64,000 nucleotides of DNA. Source: Salinisphaera sp035690525. Its GTDB lineage: Bacteria; Pseudomonadota; Gammaproteobacteria; Nevskiales; Salinisphaeraceae. How positions within the stretch are numbered: the stretch's first letter is position 1; each line of letters opens with the position of its first letter. Positions 1-7,987 of this stretch are shown in pieces. The DNA lies in contig NZ_DASSKM010000178.1 in assembly GCF_035690525.1 (NCBI RefSeq), positions 1 to 64,000 on the forward strand, read 5' to 3'. Made by a program: the position numbers and the translations under genes. A model generated the notes under the pieces. That model ran no database searches. It was not told the DNA's origin and saw nothing but the letters and a program-made list of their open reading frames with translations.

Positions 1-240
1 AACATCGCCGGCGTGGGCACGGATAAGCGCGACCACGGCTTCGACGTGCTGGCTCAGGCGCTGTGCTACGACCGCGATGCTGAATACGTCAGCCGTTGGC
101 TGCCGGAACTCGAAGCACTGCCGCGAACGCTGCGGCACACGCCGTGGCTGGCCGATGCCGATGCGCTGGCCGCCACCGGTTATCCATGCATCGCGCGCGC
201 ACCGTCGTGCCGGCAGGCGCCGGCGCAAATTAGTGTCTAG
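1..240 (+). CDS. Cryptochrome/DNA photolyase family protein, C-terminal end (partial)
   Basis: The reading frame is open from the first base and ends with TAG at 238-240, so the 5' part lies outside the window. The visible 79 residues begin with NIAGVGTDKR, followed by a 'YDRDAEYVSRWLPEL' stretch. That is the usual end of the FAD-binding alpha-helical domain of photolyases and DASH-type cryptochromes, where the chain contacts the flavin and the lesion. The subtype (CPD, 6-4 or DASH) cannot be fixed from the tail, though spacing and wording look DASH-like. The last 25 or so residues are a poorly conserved tail. The stop overlaps the stop of the convergent regulator gene: both use the palindrome CTAG at 237-240. 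Confidence 0.75.
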   Translation, partial: NIAGVGTDKRDHGFDVLAQALCYDRDAEYVSRWLPELEALPRTLRHTPWLADADALAATGYPCIARAPSCRQAPAQISV

Positions 241-692
241 TTCTTTTCCAAGCGCTCGATCAGGTTCACTACCCGGTTCTGGAGATCGCGCGATTCCTCG
301 CGTGTCAGCTCCATGCGGCAGAGCATATCGGCCTGGATATGCCGGGCCTCGGACTTGAGCGCCCGACCGCGCTCGGTCAGATGAATGAGCACGCGTCGTT
401 CATCGTTGTTGTCCCGCTGCCGGGTAATGAGGCCGGCCTTTTCCATGCGCTTGAGCAAAGGGGTGAGGGTGCCGCTGTCCAGATACAGCGATTGGCCCAG
501 CTCGCCCACGGAACGGGGTGCGGACTCCCAAAGCACCAGCATCACCAAATACTGGACATAGGTAAGCCCCAGCGGTTCGAGCAAGGGGCGGTAGGCGCGC
601 GTGATTCGATGGGTCGCGGTATACAACGCGAAGCACAATTGCTCGTCGAGCGCGGGAAATTCGATGTCCTCTGGCGCGGATTGGGCGGTCAT
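237..692 (-). CDS. OhrR/MarR family redox-sensing transcriptional regulator
   Basis: A 151-residue winged-helix repressor of the MarR superfamily. Near the N-terminus it has LDEQLCFALY (Cys20) followed by 'YRPLLEPLGLTYVQYLVMLVLWE'. This is the signature of the OhrR branch, whose reactive cysteine senses organic peroxides; the wing region is 'RQRDNNDERRVLIHLTERG'. The ATG at 690-692 is preferred because homology starts right after it, although the frame stays open upstream. OhrR normally represses an ohr/osmC peroxidase. Here the immediate upstream gene on the same strand is a flavin-dependent monooxygenase, so the target could be that gene or itself. An imperfect inverted repeat CAATA(N12)TATTG at 707-728 lies just upstream and is a candidate operator (inference). 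A second OsmC-type gene lies at 12.9 kb. Confidence 0.85.
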   Translation of the reverse strand: MTAQSAPEDIEFPALDEQLCFALYTATHRITRAYRPLLEPLGLTYVQYLVMLVLWESAPRSVGELGQSLYLDSGTLTPLLKRMEKAGLITRQRDNNDERRVLIHLTERGRALKSEARHIQADMLCRMELTREESRDLQNRVVNLIERLEKN

Positions 693-790
693 GGCGAACT
701 CATCCTCAATATATAAGCCTTGGTATTGTGCGCCGTCCGACCCGGCGGCGTCATCTTTATCGGCCGACGGCGCCCGAGATTTGTACCCGC

Positions 791-1786
791 TTACTCGCGT
801 GCCATCGCCTCGGCCACCAATTCGTAGGAGCGAAGTCTCGCCCCGGCGTCGTGGATATTCGATACGATCATCAGTTCGTTCGCGTCGGTGCGCCGGGCCA
901 TGTCGCGCAATTGTTTTGCCACGGTTTCCGGGGCGCCGATGACATGTCGGGCGCGGTTTTCCCTGACCGCGTTTCGCTCCAGATCGCTGTAGGAATAGGC
1001 ACGCGCCTCCTCGGGCGAGGGCAGCGGCAGAAATTGGCCGCGGCGCAGGCGAAGCCACATCAGATCGACGGTCGTGGCCAGCGCCTCGGCCTCTTCGTCG
1101 GTGGGCGCACAGATGACCGATACGCCCAGAATGATGTGGGGTTCGGTAAAGCGTTCGGACGGCGCGAACGCATAACGATAGCGTTCCAGCGCCGGCTCGG
1201 GCGGCATCGGACTGAAGTGGCTGGCGAAGCTGTAGCCGTAGCCGGCCGCACCCGCCATTTCCGCGCTGGCGCCGGAGGAGCCCAGAATCCAGATCGGTGG
1301 CATCGGCGCGTCCTCGGGCACGACCTTGACGCCGGCATATGGATGATCGGCCGGGTAACGGTCCTCGGCCAGCGACAGCATTTCGTCGAGCATCTCCGCG
1401 AAGTGCTCGCCGGAGCCGGCGTGCAGGGCGCGATTGGCGCGCATGTCCGAACCCGGGGCGCGCCCGAGTCCCAGATCCACGCGCCCCGGATACAGGGCTT
1501 CAAGGGTACGAAAATGTTCGGCGACGCGCATCGGCGCGTGGTTGGGCAGCATGATGCCGCCCGAGCCGATGCGGATGCGATCGGTCAGCGCGCCGATCCG
1601 GGAAAGCAGCACTTCGGGCGACGAACTGGCGATCGCCGGCATGCTGTGATGTTCGGATATCCAGTAGCGGGTGTAACCGCAGGCTTCGGCCAGGCGGGCG
1701 AGATCGATACTGTTACGAACCGCCTGCGAGGCCGCGGTGCCGCTGGGCACCGGTACAAGGTCGAGTACGGAAAGATCGGGTGGCAT
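791..1786 (-). CDS. LLM class flavin-dependent oxidoreductase (luciferase-like monooxygenase, MsnO8/YhbW type)
   Basis: A 331-residue TIM-barrel protein of the bacterial luciferase-like family, which uses reduced FMN and oxygen on unknown substrates. Recognisable elements are the N-terminal strand 'LSVLDLVPV', 'RYWISEHHSMPAIASSSPEV', 'RIRIGSGGIMLPNHAP' with 'VAEHFRTLEALYPGR', and 'LGLGRAPGSD', all in family order. Length is typical. It starts with ATG at 1784-1786 and lies 98 bp upstream of the OhrR-type regulator on the same strand, so the two may be co-transcribed. Substrate is unknown; a role in handling reactive organic compounds is only suggested by the neighbour. Confidence 0.85.
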   Translation of the reverse strand: MPPDLSVLDLVPVPSGTAASQAVRNSIDLARLAEACGYTRYWISEHHSMPAIASSSPEVLLSRIGALTDRIRIGSGGIMLPNHAPMRVAEHFRTLEALYPGRVDLGLGRAPGSDMRANRALHAGSGEHFAEMLDEMLSLAEDRYPADHPYAGVKVVPEDAPMPPIWILGSSGASAEMAGAAGYGYSFASHFSPMPPEPALERYRYAFAPSERFTEPHIILGVSVICAPTDEEAEALATTVDLMWLRLRRGQFLPLPSPEEARAYSYSDLERNAVRENRARHVIGAPETVAKQLRDMARRTDANELMIVSNIHDAGARLRSYELVAEAMARE

Positions 1787-1887
1787 GTCGAACCGTCGTA
1801 TCGTGAACGTGTATGCAACAGGATTGGGGCAGTGACAGCGATTTCACGGGGTCGCTCGGCATGGACGGCATGGCGCGTCGCGGCCGC

Positions 1888-1924
1888 GGGCCCGTGCCGC
1901 CGGTTCGCCCGGCGGCACGGGCCC
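1888..1924 (-). terminator. Perfect 14-bp GC-rich hairpin downstream of the Pmp3-like gene
   Basis: The arms at 1888-1901 and 1911-1924 are exact reverse complements (GGGCCCGTGCCGCC and its partner) around a 9-base loop. The hairpin lies 18 bp past the stop of the minus-strand Pmp3-like gene. There is no U-tract on either side, so it may act as an mRNA-stabilising hairpin or a weak terminator. Confidence 0.45.
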
Positions 1925-1942
1925 GGGTTGCGTCAATTGCGT

Positions 1943-2104
1943 TCAGTCGCGCGTGGCGATGATATACACCGCGTGGATGATACCCGGGATATAACCGAAG
2001 ATCGTCAGCAGAATATTGATCCAGAACTGCAGGCCGAACCCGACTTGCAGAAACACGCCGACCGGCGGCAACAGGATCGCCAACAGGATTCGAATCAGGT
2101 CCAT
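1943..2104 (-). CDS. YqaE/Pmp3 family membrane protein
   Basis: A 53-residue, very hydrophobic protein with two membrane segments: about residues 3-22, with the typical 'LAILLPPVGVFLQVG', and 29-50, with 'INILLTIFGYIPGIIHAVYII'. This is the complete signature of the Pmp3/YqaE family, whose members help maintain membrane potential under salt or cold stress in yeast and plants. The ATG at 2102-2104 is chosen because the upstream in-frame extension is not family-like. It is divergent from the glycine-zipper gene, with a 163-bp AT-rich shared upstream region. Confidence 0.9.
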   Translation of the reverse strand: MDLIRILLAILLPPVGVFLQVGFGLQFWINILLTIFGYIPGIIHAVYIIATRD

Positions 2105-2267
2105 CGTGGGCTCCGTTAAAGCATTCAAATTGGCTGACAAACACTGTGGCCGAGTCCGACGCGACAAACAATGAACAGACGGCCAACATCTATGTTTATT
2201 TTGTTCAGTTTTTATTAAACGAAAACATGTACACTTGGCCCCACGCTAGAAAAGACAGGGTAAAAAC

Positions 2268-2591
2268 ATGCGTAACAAGAAGATCGTTTCCTTGGTCGCG
2301 GCGCTCATGCTGAGCGGCGGCAGTTCGGTGGCGATGGCCAACGACACGCTCAACTCGGCGTTGGGCGGCGGCCTGGGCGGGGCTATCGGCGCCATGATCG
2401 GCGGCTCGATGGGCGGCCAGACCGGCGCCGTGATCGGCGGTGGTCTCGGGGGCGCCGGCGGCGCCGTGTTGGCCGACATATATAACGATGACGATGACGA
2501 CCGCTATCGCGGCGACTGGGATCATCGCCGCGATGTACGCTACGGCCACCATGACAACGGTTGGCATCGCGGCTGGTATCACGACGACTGA
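2268..2591 (+). CDS. Glycine-zipper envelope protein, secreted
   Basis: A 107-residue protein with an N-terminal signal peptide (positive 'MRNKK', a hydrophobic stretch, cleavage expected after 'AMA' near residue 24). A glycine-zipper region with GGGLGGAIGAMIGG repeats follows, about residues 33-67, and the tail is rich in Asp, Arg, His and Trp. Glycine-zipper proteins of this type (Rick_17kDa/YMGG-like) sit in or on the outer membrane, usually with no defined function. An AT-rich promoter region lies upstream and a clear intrinsic terminator downstream, so it is probably monocistronic. Confidence 0.85.
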   Translation: MRNKKIVSLVAALMLSGGSSVAMANDTLNSALGGGLGGAIGAMIGGSMGGQTGAVIGGGLGGAGGAVLADIYNDDDDDRYRGDWDHRRDVRYGHHDNGWHRGWYHDD

Positions 2592-2648
2592 GACTGACGC
2601 CACCGTTAAATCGGCCGTAACGCCACGGGCGGTTTACGACCTGCAACG

Positions 2649-2681
2649 AAAGCCGCGCGGTTTCCAGCGCGGCTTTCTTTT
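2649..2681 (+). terminator. Rho-independent terminator after the glycine-zipper gene
   Basis: Perfect 10-bp stem (AAAGCCGCGC at 2649-2658 with its complement at 2667-2676), 8-base loop, then a T-rich run. It lies 57 bp past the stop and, because of the A-run on its left, may also serve the convergent peptidase gene. Confidence 0.85.
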
Positions 2682-2717
2682 GTCACGAGCCGCGGCCAGG
2701 CGTCGCGGCCCGCTGGA

Positions 2718-4178
2718 TCAGGCGTTGGTTGGATGTTGGTGGTGCACCACACAAAAGATATTGCCGAGGCTGTGCTGGCGGGCTGCGCCGACCGGGTCGA
2801 GCGCGAGCGTGGCGTTGAGCGAAACCGCCCGCGTGCAGCTGTCGTTATCGGCCGGCGTTGAAGCCGTCTTGGCTAGCAGCGTGGTCGGCGCCGGCGACAG
2901 CTTGGCGATCAGCGGCTGAATCTTGCGGGTATAAGCGGCCAGTTTGTCGTGCGGCAGCGAATGGCCCGATGGCAGCTCGACCGTCAACGGATTGTAGGCG
3001 ACCCCGTCGCGACGGATCTCGAAATGCAGATGCGGGCCGGTGGCTTCGCCCGATTCGCCGACGTAGCCGATCACTTCGCCCTTGGTCACGTGCTCGCCGA
3101 CGTCCAGATTCGAACGGATCTTGTGCATATGGGCATAGCGCGTGCTGTAGCCGTCGAAGTTCTTCAACTCGACGATGCGACCGTAGCCGTGCATCCAACC
3201 CGCATACTTCACCGTGCCCTCGGCCGCGGCATGAATCGGCGTGCCCATCGGGGCGGCCATATCCACACCCTCGTGCGGGCGCACGGTATGCGTGACCGGA
3301 TTGAGCCGATGCAGATTGAAGCGGCTGCTGATCCGGGTGTAAGCGACCGGTTTGCGCGTGAACGCCGGCATATAAGAGTTGCCCGCGGTATCGAAGTAAC
3401 CGAAGTCGCCGTCCGCGTCCTTGGCACGAAAGGCCTTGTAGTTATGGTGGTTGGTGGTAATGCTCGCGGCCAGTATCGGACCGCTCGAGATCTGTCGGCC
3501 GTCGCTGTACGTGGCGCGATAGATGACCGAAAACCGATCGCCCGGATGCAGATGGCGCAGGTTGTGGCGATAACGGTAGATATGGGCCATTTGATCGGCG
3601 ATGCGCGCCGGCACGCCGTTCGCGATCAACGAATGCGACAGCGATTCGCCCACCGTCCCGGTGGCGGTGATCTCGCGGGTCTGCGTGGCCCGCTTTTCGA
3701 TCTTGGCCCGAAGTTTCGAGCCTTCACGGTTCACGTGCAGGGTTTTGATCGGGCCGAGCCGGTAACGCAGTTCGGCGAGCTTGCCGGCCGGCGTCTTGCG
3801 GATGTTCAGCGTATCGCCGGGGTGAATATGACGCAAAGCGTCAGTCGAGGTGTCGAGATTGAGCAGCGCCCGCCACTGCGATGCGCCCAGCCCCGCGCGC
3901 GCGAACACGCCGGATAAAGTGTCGCCCGAGTGCACCGTGAGTTGTTGCCAGGGCGTAATCTGCGAGGTGGTGGTCGGGCCCAAAGCCTCGGTGGCCTGCA
4001 TCCGGGCTGCGTCGAGCGGCTGGATTTTACGTTCGGCTCGCTTGCTCGATTTGCTTGAAGCGCGTAGCCCGGTGCTTTCGGATTTCGCGGGCGCCGCCTG
4101 AACGCCGCCGCAAAAACATAAACTTACACCGAGCGCGCCGGCGGCGCCGGCACGTAACACGCGCTTTTGCATTCCCAA
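2718..4178 (-). CDS. M23 family murein DD-endopeptidase (MepM-like)
   Basis: A 486-residue periplasmic peptidase that cleaves peptide cross-bridges of murein. It has an N-terminal signal or anchor (residues 8-29), then a LysM/OapA-like part ('VHSGDTLSGVFARAG', 82-96; 'HPGDTLNI', 119-126), a second adaptor region (175-265) and a C-terminal LytM/M23 domain. Zinc ligands are visible as H302 and D306 in 'HEGVD' and H385 in 'HLHFE'; H383 is the general base. All catalytic residues are present, so the enzyme should be active. The domain order matches MepM/YebA, which allows glycan insertion during wall growth. The C-terminal ~60 residues after the M23 domain are a non-conserved extension containing two Cys. 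It appears monocistronic. Confidence 0.9.
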   Translation of the reverse strand: MGMQKRVLRAGAAGALGVSLCFCGGVQAAPAKSESTGLRASSKSSKRAERKIQPLDAARMQATEALGPTTTSQITPWQQLTVHSGDTLSGVFARAGLGASQWRALLNLDTSTDALRHIHPGDTLNIRKTPAGKLAELRYRLGPIKTLHVNREGSKLRAKIEKRATQTREITATGTVGESLSHSLIANGVPARIADQMAHIYRYRHNLRHLHPGDRFSVIYRATYSDGRQISSGPILAASITTNHHNYKAFRAKDADGDFGYFDTAGNSYMPAFTRKPVAYTRISSRFNLHRLNPVTHTVRPHEGVDMAAPMGTPIHAAAEGTVKYAGWMHGYGRIVELKNFDGYSTRYAHMHKIRSNLDVGEHVTKGEVIGYVGESGEATGPHLHFEIRRDGVAYNPLTVELPSGHSLPHDKLAAYTRKIQPLIAKLSPAPTTLLAKTASTPADNDSCTRAVSLNATLALDPVGAARQHSLGNIFCVVHHQHPTNA

Positions 4179-4318
4179 CCCTCTATGCCGAGACCAACCC
4201 GATGGCTTGCCGCCCGACGCTTACATGATGTCGAAAAACCAAACTCTTATGACCGGCCCCGGCCGGTAAAGTTTCTTGATCGTCGTATTTCGTGGCGGCG
4301 CGCCCGGTCCAGCCCGAT

Positions 4319-5158
4319 CTAGATGCCGTGTGGCGCGATCCAGCCCACCAAAGCAATAACCGCGCCACCCAGGGCGAAGGCCAGCCAGTCCACGGCGTCG
4401 AGCGAACCGGCTCTTGCGCTCGACGCGAAGAATGCCAGGGCGACGAACAAGAACAGTCCGGCGGCCGCACCGAAGATCAGGCCGGCCGGCAAGGCCACGA
4501 CCGCCGGCATCATTGCAGTACACAGCGCGCCGAGTCCAGTCCCCAAAGCCGGCAGTACGACTAAAATCCGGCGTGACCGCGAGCGCGCGAGGCGGCGCGC
4601 GAGCGCGTATCCGGCCGGTGCTTTGTGGGCGAGAATGGCCAACCCCGCGCCCCAGCCGAGCGCCGGGATCAGGGTATAGAGCGCGCCCAGCACCACGCCG
4701 TCGCAGATCGAATGCAGCGTCAGCGCGCCGAGCATGGCCCGGCCGCCACGGCCCGATGCGGTGATCTGCAGCGCCAGGCCGACGCCGAGCCCGAGAAGCA
4801 AACCGAGGGCGCCGGCCCCGGCGTGTTCGATCAGGGCGTGTGGCACCACCAAGACCAGCGCCGCGGCGAGCATCGCACCGGCGGCGGCGCCGTCCACGCG
4901 GGTTATCAAGCGGGCCGGGTGTGGAATCGCGCTGACCAGCGCGCCGATTAGAAAAGCCACGGCGCTGAACACGGTCAGCGTGACCAGTATCCATAATCCA
5001 TCGTAGCCGCCGGCGAGCACCAGCGCCGCCCAGGCCAGTATCGACGCGAGGCACAAGCCGGGCATATCGAGCACGGCCGCCGCGACGGGGGCGGGGAAGA
5101 TCGACGGATGACGCGCCACGGAACCGACACCGGCTGTAAGGGTGTTATAAAGTAACAC
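4319..5158 (-). CDS. ZIP family divalent metal transporter
   Basis: A 279-residue integral membrane protein with about eight hydrophobic segments. The two metal-binding helices of the ZIP family are visible: 'HSICDGVVLGALY' (TM4) and 'AHKAPAGYALA' (TM5), which carry the histidines that line the Zn/Fe pathway. Direction of transport is normally into the cytoplasm. The start is uncertain. A GTG at 5156-5158 gives 279 residues, while an in-frame ATG at 5063-5065 gives 248 and starts immediately before the first membrane segment; neither has a strong ribosome binding site. A small GC hairpin near 4252-4267 lies downstream. Confidence 0.8.
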   Translation of the reverse strand: MLLYNTLTAGVGSVARHPSIFPAPVAAAVLDMPGLCLASILAWAALVLAGGYDGLWILVTLTVFSAVAFLIGALVSAIPHPARLITRVDGAAAGAMLAAALVLVVPHALIEHAGAGALGLLLGLGVGLALQITASGRGGRAMLGALTLHSICDGVVLGALYTLIPALGWGAGLAILAHKAPAGYALARRLARSRSRRILVVLPALGTGLGALCTAMMPAVVALPAGLIFGAAAGLFLFVALAFFASSARAGSLDAVDWLAFALGGAVIALVGWIAPHGI

Positions 5159-5201
5159 ATTCGCCGGCGCGCCGTGCGCGAACTTGGCTAGGCGCAGACT
5201 T

Positions 5202-6740
5202 CTAGGGCGCGTTCGGCCTCGAGAACCAGATCAGCACGGTCAGGCCGAGAAAGACCCAGCCGGCCAGGGTGTACATCTCGTTGAGCCCGAGCATGAACGA
5301 TTGTTGTTTGATCACGCCCGCCATCGCGCCGTAGGCCTGATCCTGGCTCACCCCGGCGGCCCGAGCCTGCGCGAGCCAGTGCACGGTCGCCGGGTCGGCG
5401 AGCGCGGTGTGCGACGACAGCACATGGTCGTGAAACGCCTCGCGCCGATCCCAGAGCGTTTGCGACAGCGAAGTGCCGATCGCCAGCGCGATCAGCCGCA
5501 TGAAATTGAACAGCCCCGAGGCGCTGGCGATTTTGTCGCGCGGCAGACCGGTCAACGACAGCGTGATCAACGGGATGAAGAAGCAGGCCAGCCCGATGCC
5601 CCAGGGCAGGCGCGTCAGAAACAGGCGCTGAAAGCTGATGTCGGTATTGGCGTCGGCCTTGACGAACGACAACACCGCGAACAACAGCATCCCGAAGGTC
5701 ACGATCAAGCGCAGATCGATCTTGTCGGTCAGGCGGCCGACGATGGGCGAGAAGATCACGCCGAGCACGCCCAGCGAAGCGGTCGTGATGCCGGCCCAGG
5801 TCGGGGTATAACCCTGGACGTTCTGAAGCCACAGCGGCAGCAGCACGACGCCGGCGAAATAGGTCATGAAGCCGAAGGTCACGCCGAGCGTGGCGACCGT
5901 GAAATTGCGCCGCGCGAACAGGCGCAGATCGACCACCGGATTATCGTCGGTGAGTTCCCAGACGATCCAGAACGACAGGAACACGGTCGCCACCACGGCC
6001 AGCGTCGTGATCATCGGCGACTGGAACCAACCGTCTTCGTTGCCCTTGTCGAGCATGATCTGCAGGGCGCCGACGCCGATCGTCAGCAGCACCAGACCGA
6101 CGACATCCAACGACAGCTTCGCGGTTTCGGTCTCGCGCTCGCGCAAGACGGTCCAGGTCACCAGCGCGGAAAAGATGCCGACCGGCACGTTGATATAGAA
6201 GATCCACGACCAGCTGATATTGTCGGTGATCCAGCCGCCGAGAATCGGCCCGGCGATGGGCCCGACCACCGCGGTCATGCCCCAGATGCCGTTGGCGAAA
6301 CCGCGCTTTTCCGGCGGATAGTTGGCCAGCAGCAGGCTCTGCGACAAGGGGATCATCGGCCCGGCCACCAGGCCCTGGAGGGCGCGCATGGCGAGCAGGA
6401 AATAAAAGCTCGGCGCGATGCCGCAGGCGAACGAGGCCATCGTGAACAGCGCGGTGCAGATCACGAACAGCTTGACCTCGCCGACCCGCCGGGCAAGCCA
6501 CCCGGAGACCGGCACGGCAATGGCGTTGGCGACCGCGAAGGAGGTGATCACCCACGTGCCCTGGCTGGAGGAGACCGCGAGATTGCCCGCGATGGTGGGG
6601 ATCGATACGTTCGCGATCGATATATCCAGCACGTTCATGAACACCGCGAGCGCCAGGCTCAGGGTGACCATGACCCGGGCGCCGGTAGGCAGCGGTGCGG
6701 GCGTGTCGGCCCCGGGGCCGGCCCCGGCGGCCGCGCTCAT
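5202..6740 (-). CDS. emrB: EmrB-type DHA2 family MFS multidrug efflux transporter
   Basis: A 512-residue inner-membrane proton-driven exporter with 14 predicted membrane segments. It carries the DHA2 signature 'VLDISIANVSIPTIAGNL' in TM1, followed by the motif A loop 'GWLARRVGEVKLF'. 'GPIAGPILGGWITDNISWSWIFYINVPVG' is the motif C and TM5-6 region typical of EmrB. It overlaps the end of the emrA-like gene by 4 bp (6737-6740), which indicates translational coupling. Together with the membrane-fusion protein and the outer-membrane factor it forms a complete tripartite pump. The drug range is unknown. The gene order is OMF-emrA-emrB on the minus strand. Confidence 0.93.
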   Translation of the reverse strand: MSAAAGAGPGADTPAPLPTGARVMVTLSLALAVFMNVLDISIANVSIPTIAGNLAVSSSQGTWVITSFAVANAIAVPVSGWLARRVGEVKLFVICTALFTMASFACGIAPSFYFLLAMRALQGLVAGPMIPLSQSLLLANYPPEKRGFANGIWGMTAVVGPIAGPILGGWITDNISWSWIFYINVPVGIFSALVTWTVLRERETETAKLSLDVVGLVLLTIGVGALQIMLDKGNEDGWFQSPMITTLAVVATVFLSFWIVWELTDDNPVVDLRLFARRNFTVATLGVTFGFMTYFAGVVLLPLWLQNVQGYTPTWAGITTASLGVLGVIFSPIVGRLTDKIDLRLIVTFGMLLFAVLSFVKADANTDISFQRLFLTRLPWGIGLACFFIPLITLSLTGLPRDKIASASGLFNFMRLIALAIGTSLSQTLWDRREAFHDHVLSSHTALADPATVHWLAQARAAGVSQDQAYGAMAGVIKQQSFMLGLNEMYTLAGWVFLGLTVLIWFSRPNAP

Positions 6741-7981
6741 GAGCCGGCCGCGGAGCCTGTGGCGCTAGCGGCCGGGAGCTTGTCGTTGTTCGGGCCGTTG
6801 TTTGGGCCGTCGTTCGCGTCGACGATCTTGCCGATCAGCCGGTCCGCGCCCGCCAAGCGTTGTCGATAAACCGTGGTGCGGTAGCGCGGCTGCTTTGGCG
6901 AACTCTTCGACAGCCGTGGGCCGCTGGTATCGTGCAGGTTCACGGTGACGTTCATCGACAGGCCGAGCCGCAGCGGATAGCGGTCGAGCTTGTGATGCGC
7001 GTTGTCGAGCACGATGCGCACCGGCACGCGACGCACGATCTTGATCCAGTTACCGGTCGCGTTCTGCGGCGGCAGCAGTTCGAAGACCGAGCCGGTGCCC
7101 GCGCTGATGCCGGCCACGTGGCCGTGATAGGTCACGTCGTTGCCGTAGAAGTCCGAAACCACGGTGGCCGGCTGGCCGATCCGCATGGCCGCCAGCCCGG
7201 TTTCCTTGAAATTGGCCTCCACCCAGATTTGATCGGCCGGCACGATCGACAGCATCGGCTTGGACGGATCGACGCGCTGGCCGACCTGTACCTCGCGCTG
7301 CGCGACATGGCCGCTCACCGGCGCCGGAATACGGGTGCGGACAAGATCGAGATAAGCGCTGCGCAGTTCGGCTTCGGCCTGCTTGACGCGCGGATGGTCA
7401 CGCACCGTGGTGCCGTCGGTCCGGGCCGTGAGCTCGGCGAGCTTATGCCGGGCCGCGGCCAGGGCGGCGCGATCTTCGCGATAGGTCGTGCGCGAGCGTT
7501 CGAAGGCCTGATGGGTCACGCCGTGCGCCTGGATCAAGTGCTTGTTGCGTCGGTAGTCGCGCCTGGCCTGGGCGAGGCTGCTTTTGCGCTGCTCGATGAT
7601 CGATTGCTGTTCGTCGACCCGGGCATACAACTGGCGCACCGAACGCACGACCTCGGCAAGCCGGGCCTCGGCGTGGTTCAGCGCGTTGCGGGCATCGGTC
7701 GGGTCCAACCGAACCAGGATCTGGCCGGCGTGCACGAAATCGGTGTCGTCGGCCGCGATCGAGACGACCGTGCCGTTGATCTGTGGCGTGAGCTGGATGC
7801 GATTGCCCTTGACGTAGGCGTCGTTGGTCTCGGCATAGAACCGGGCAACCGTGAAGTAGTAGATCGCGTAGGCCACGCCGGCGATCACGAAGATCGCCGC
7901 CAACCCCAGCAGATACCACTTGCGGCGCCCGGACTTGGGCTTGCCGGCCCGGTCGTCGTCGGGCTTGCTGTCATCGGCCAT
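6737..7981 (-). CDS. emrA: EmrA/HlyD family periplasmic adaptor of tripartite efflux pump
   Basis: A 414-residue membrane-fusion protein with a charged N-terminus, one membrane anchor (about 24-46), a biotinyl/lipoyl-like beta domain, an alpha-helical hairpin (about 95-200) and a beta-barrel with 'VPADQIWVEANFKETGLAAMRIGQPA', which is diagnostic of EmrA. It links the EmrB-type inner-membrane pump to the outer-membrane channel encoded just upstream. The gene starts at ATG 7979-7981, 6 bp after the end of the outer-membrane-factor gene, and overlaps emrB by 4 bp. The C-terminal ~45 residues are low-complexity (repeated 'GPNNG'). Confidence 0.92.
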   Translation of the reverse strand: MADDSKPDDDRAGKPKSGRRKWYLLGLAAIFVIAGVAYAIYYFTVARFYAETNDAYVKGNRIQLTPQINGTVVSIAADDTDFVHAGQILVRLDPTDARNALNHAEARLAEVVRSVRQLYARVDEQQSIIEQRKSSLAQARRDYRRNKHLIQAHGVTHQAFERSRTTYREDRAALAAARHKLAELTARTDGTTVRDHPRVKQAEAELRSAYLDLVRTRIPAPVSGHVAQREVQVGQRVDPSKPMLSIVPADQIWVEANFKETGLAAMRIGQPATVVSDFYGNDVTYHGHVAGISAGTGSVFELLPPQNATGNWIKIVRRVPVRIVLDNAHHKLDRYPLRLGLSMNVTVNLHDTSGPRLSKSSPKQPRYRTTVYRQRLAGADRLIGKIVDANDGPNNGPNNDKLPAASATGSAAGS

Positions 7982-7987
7982 CGGCGT

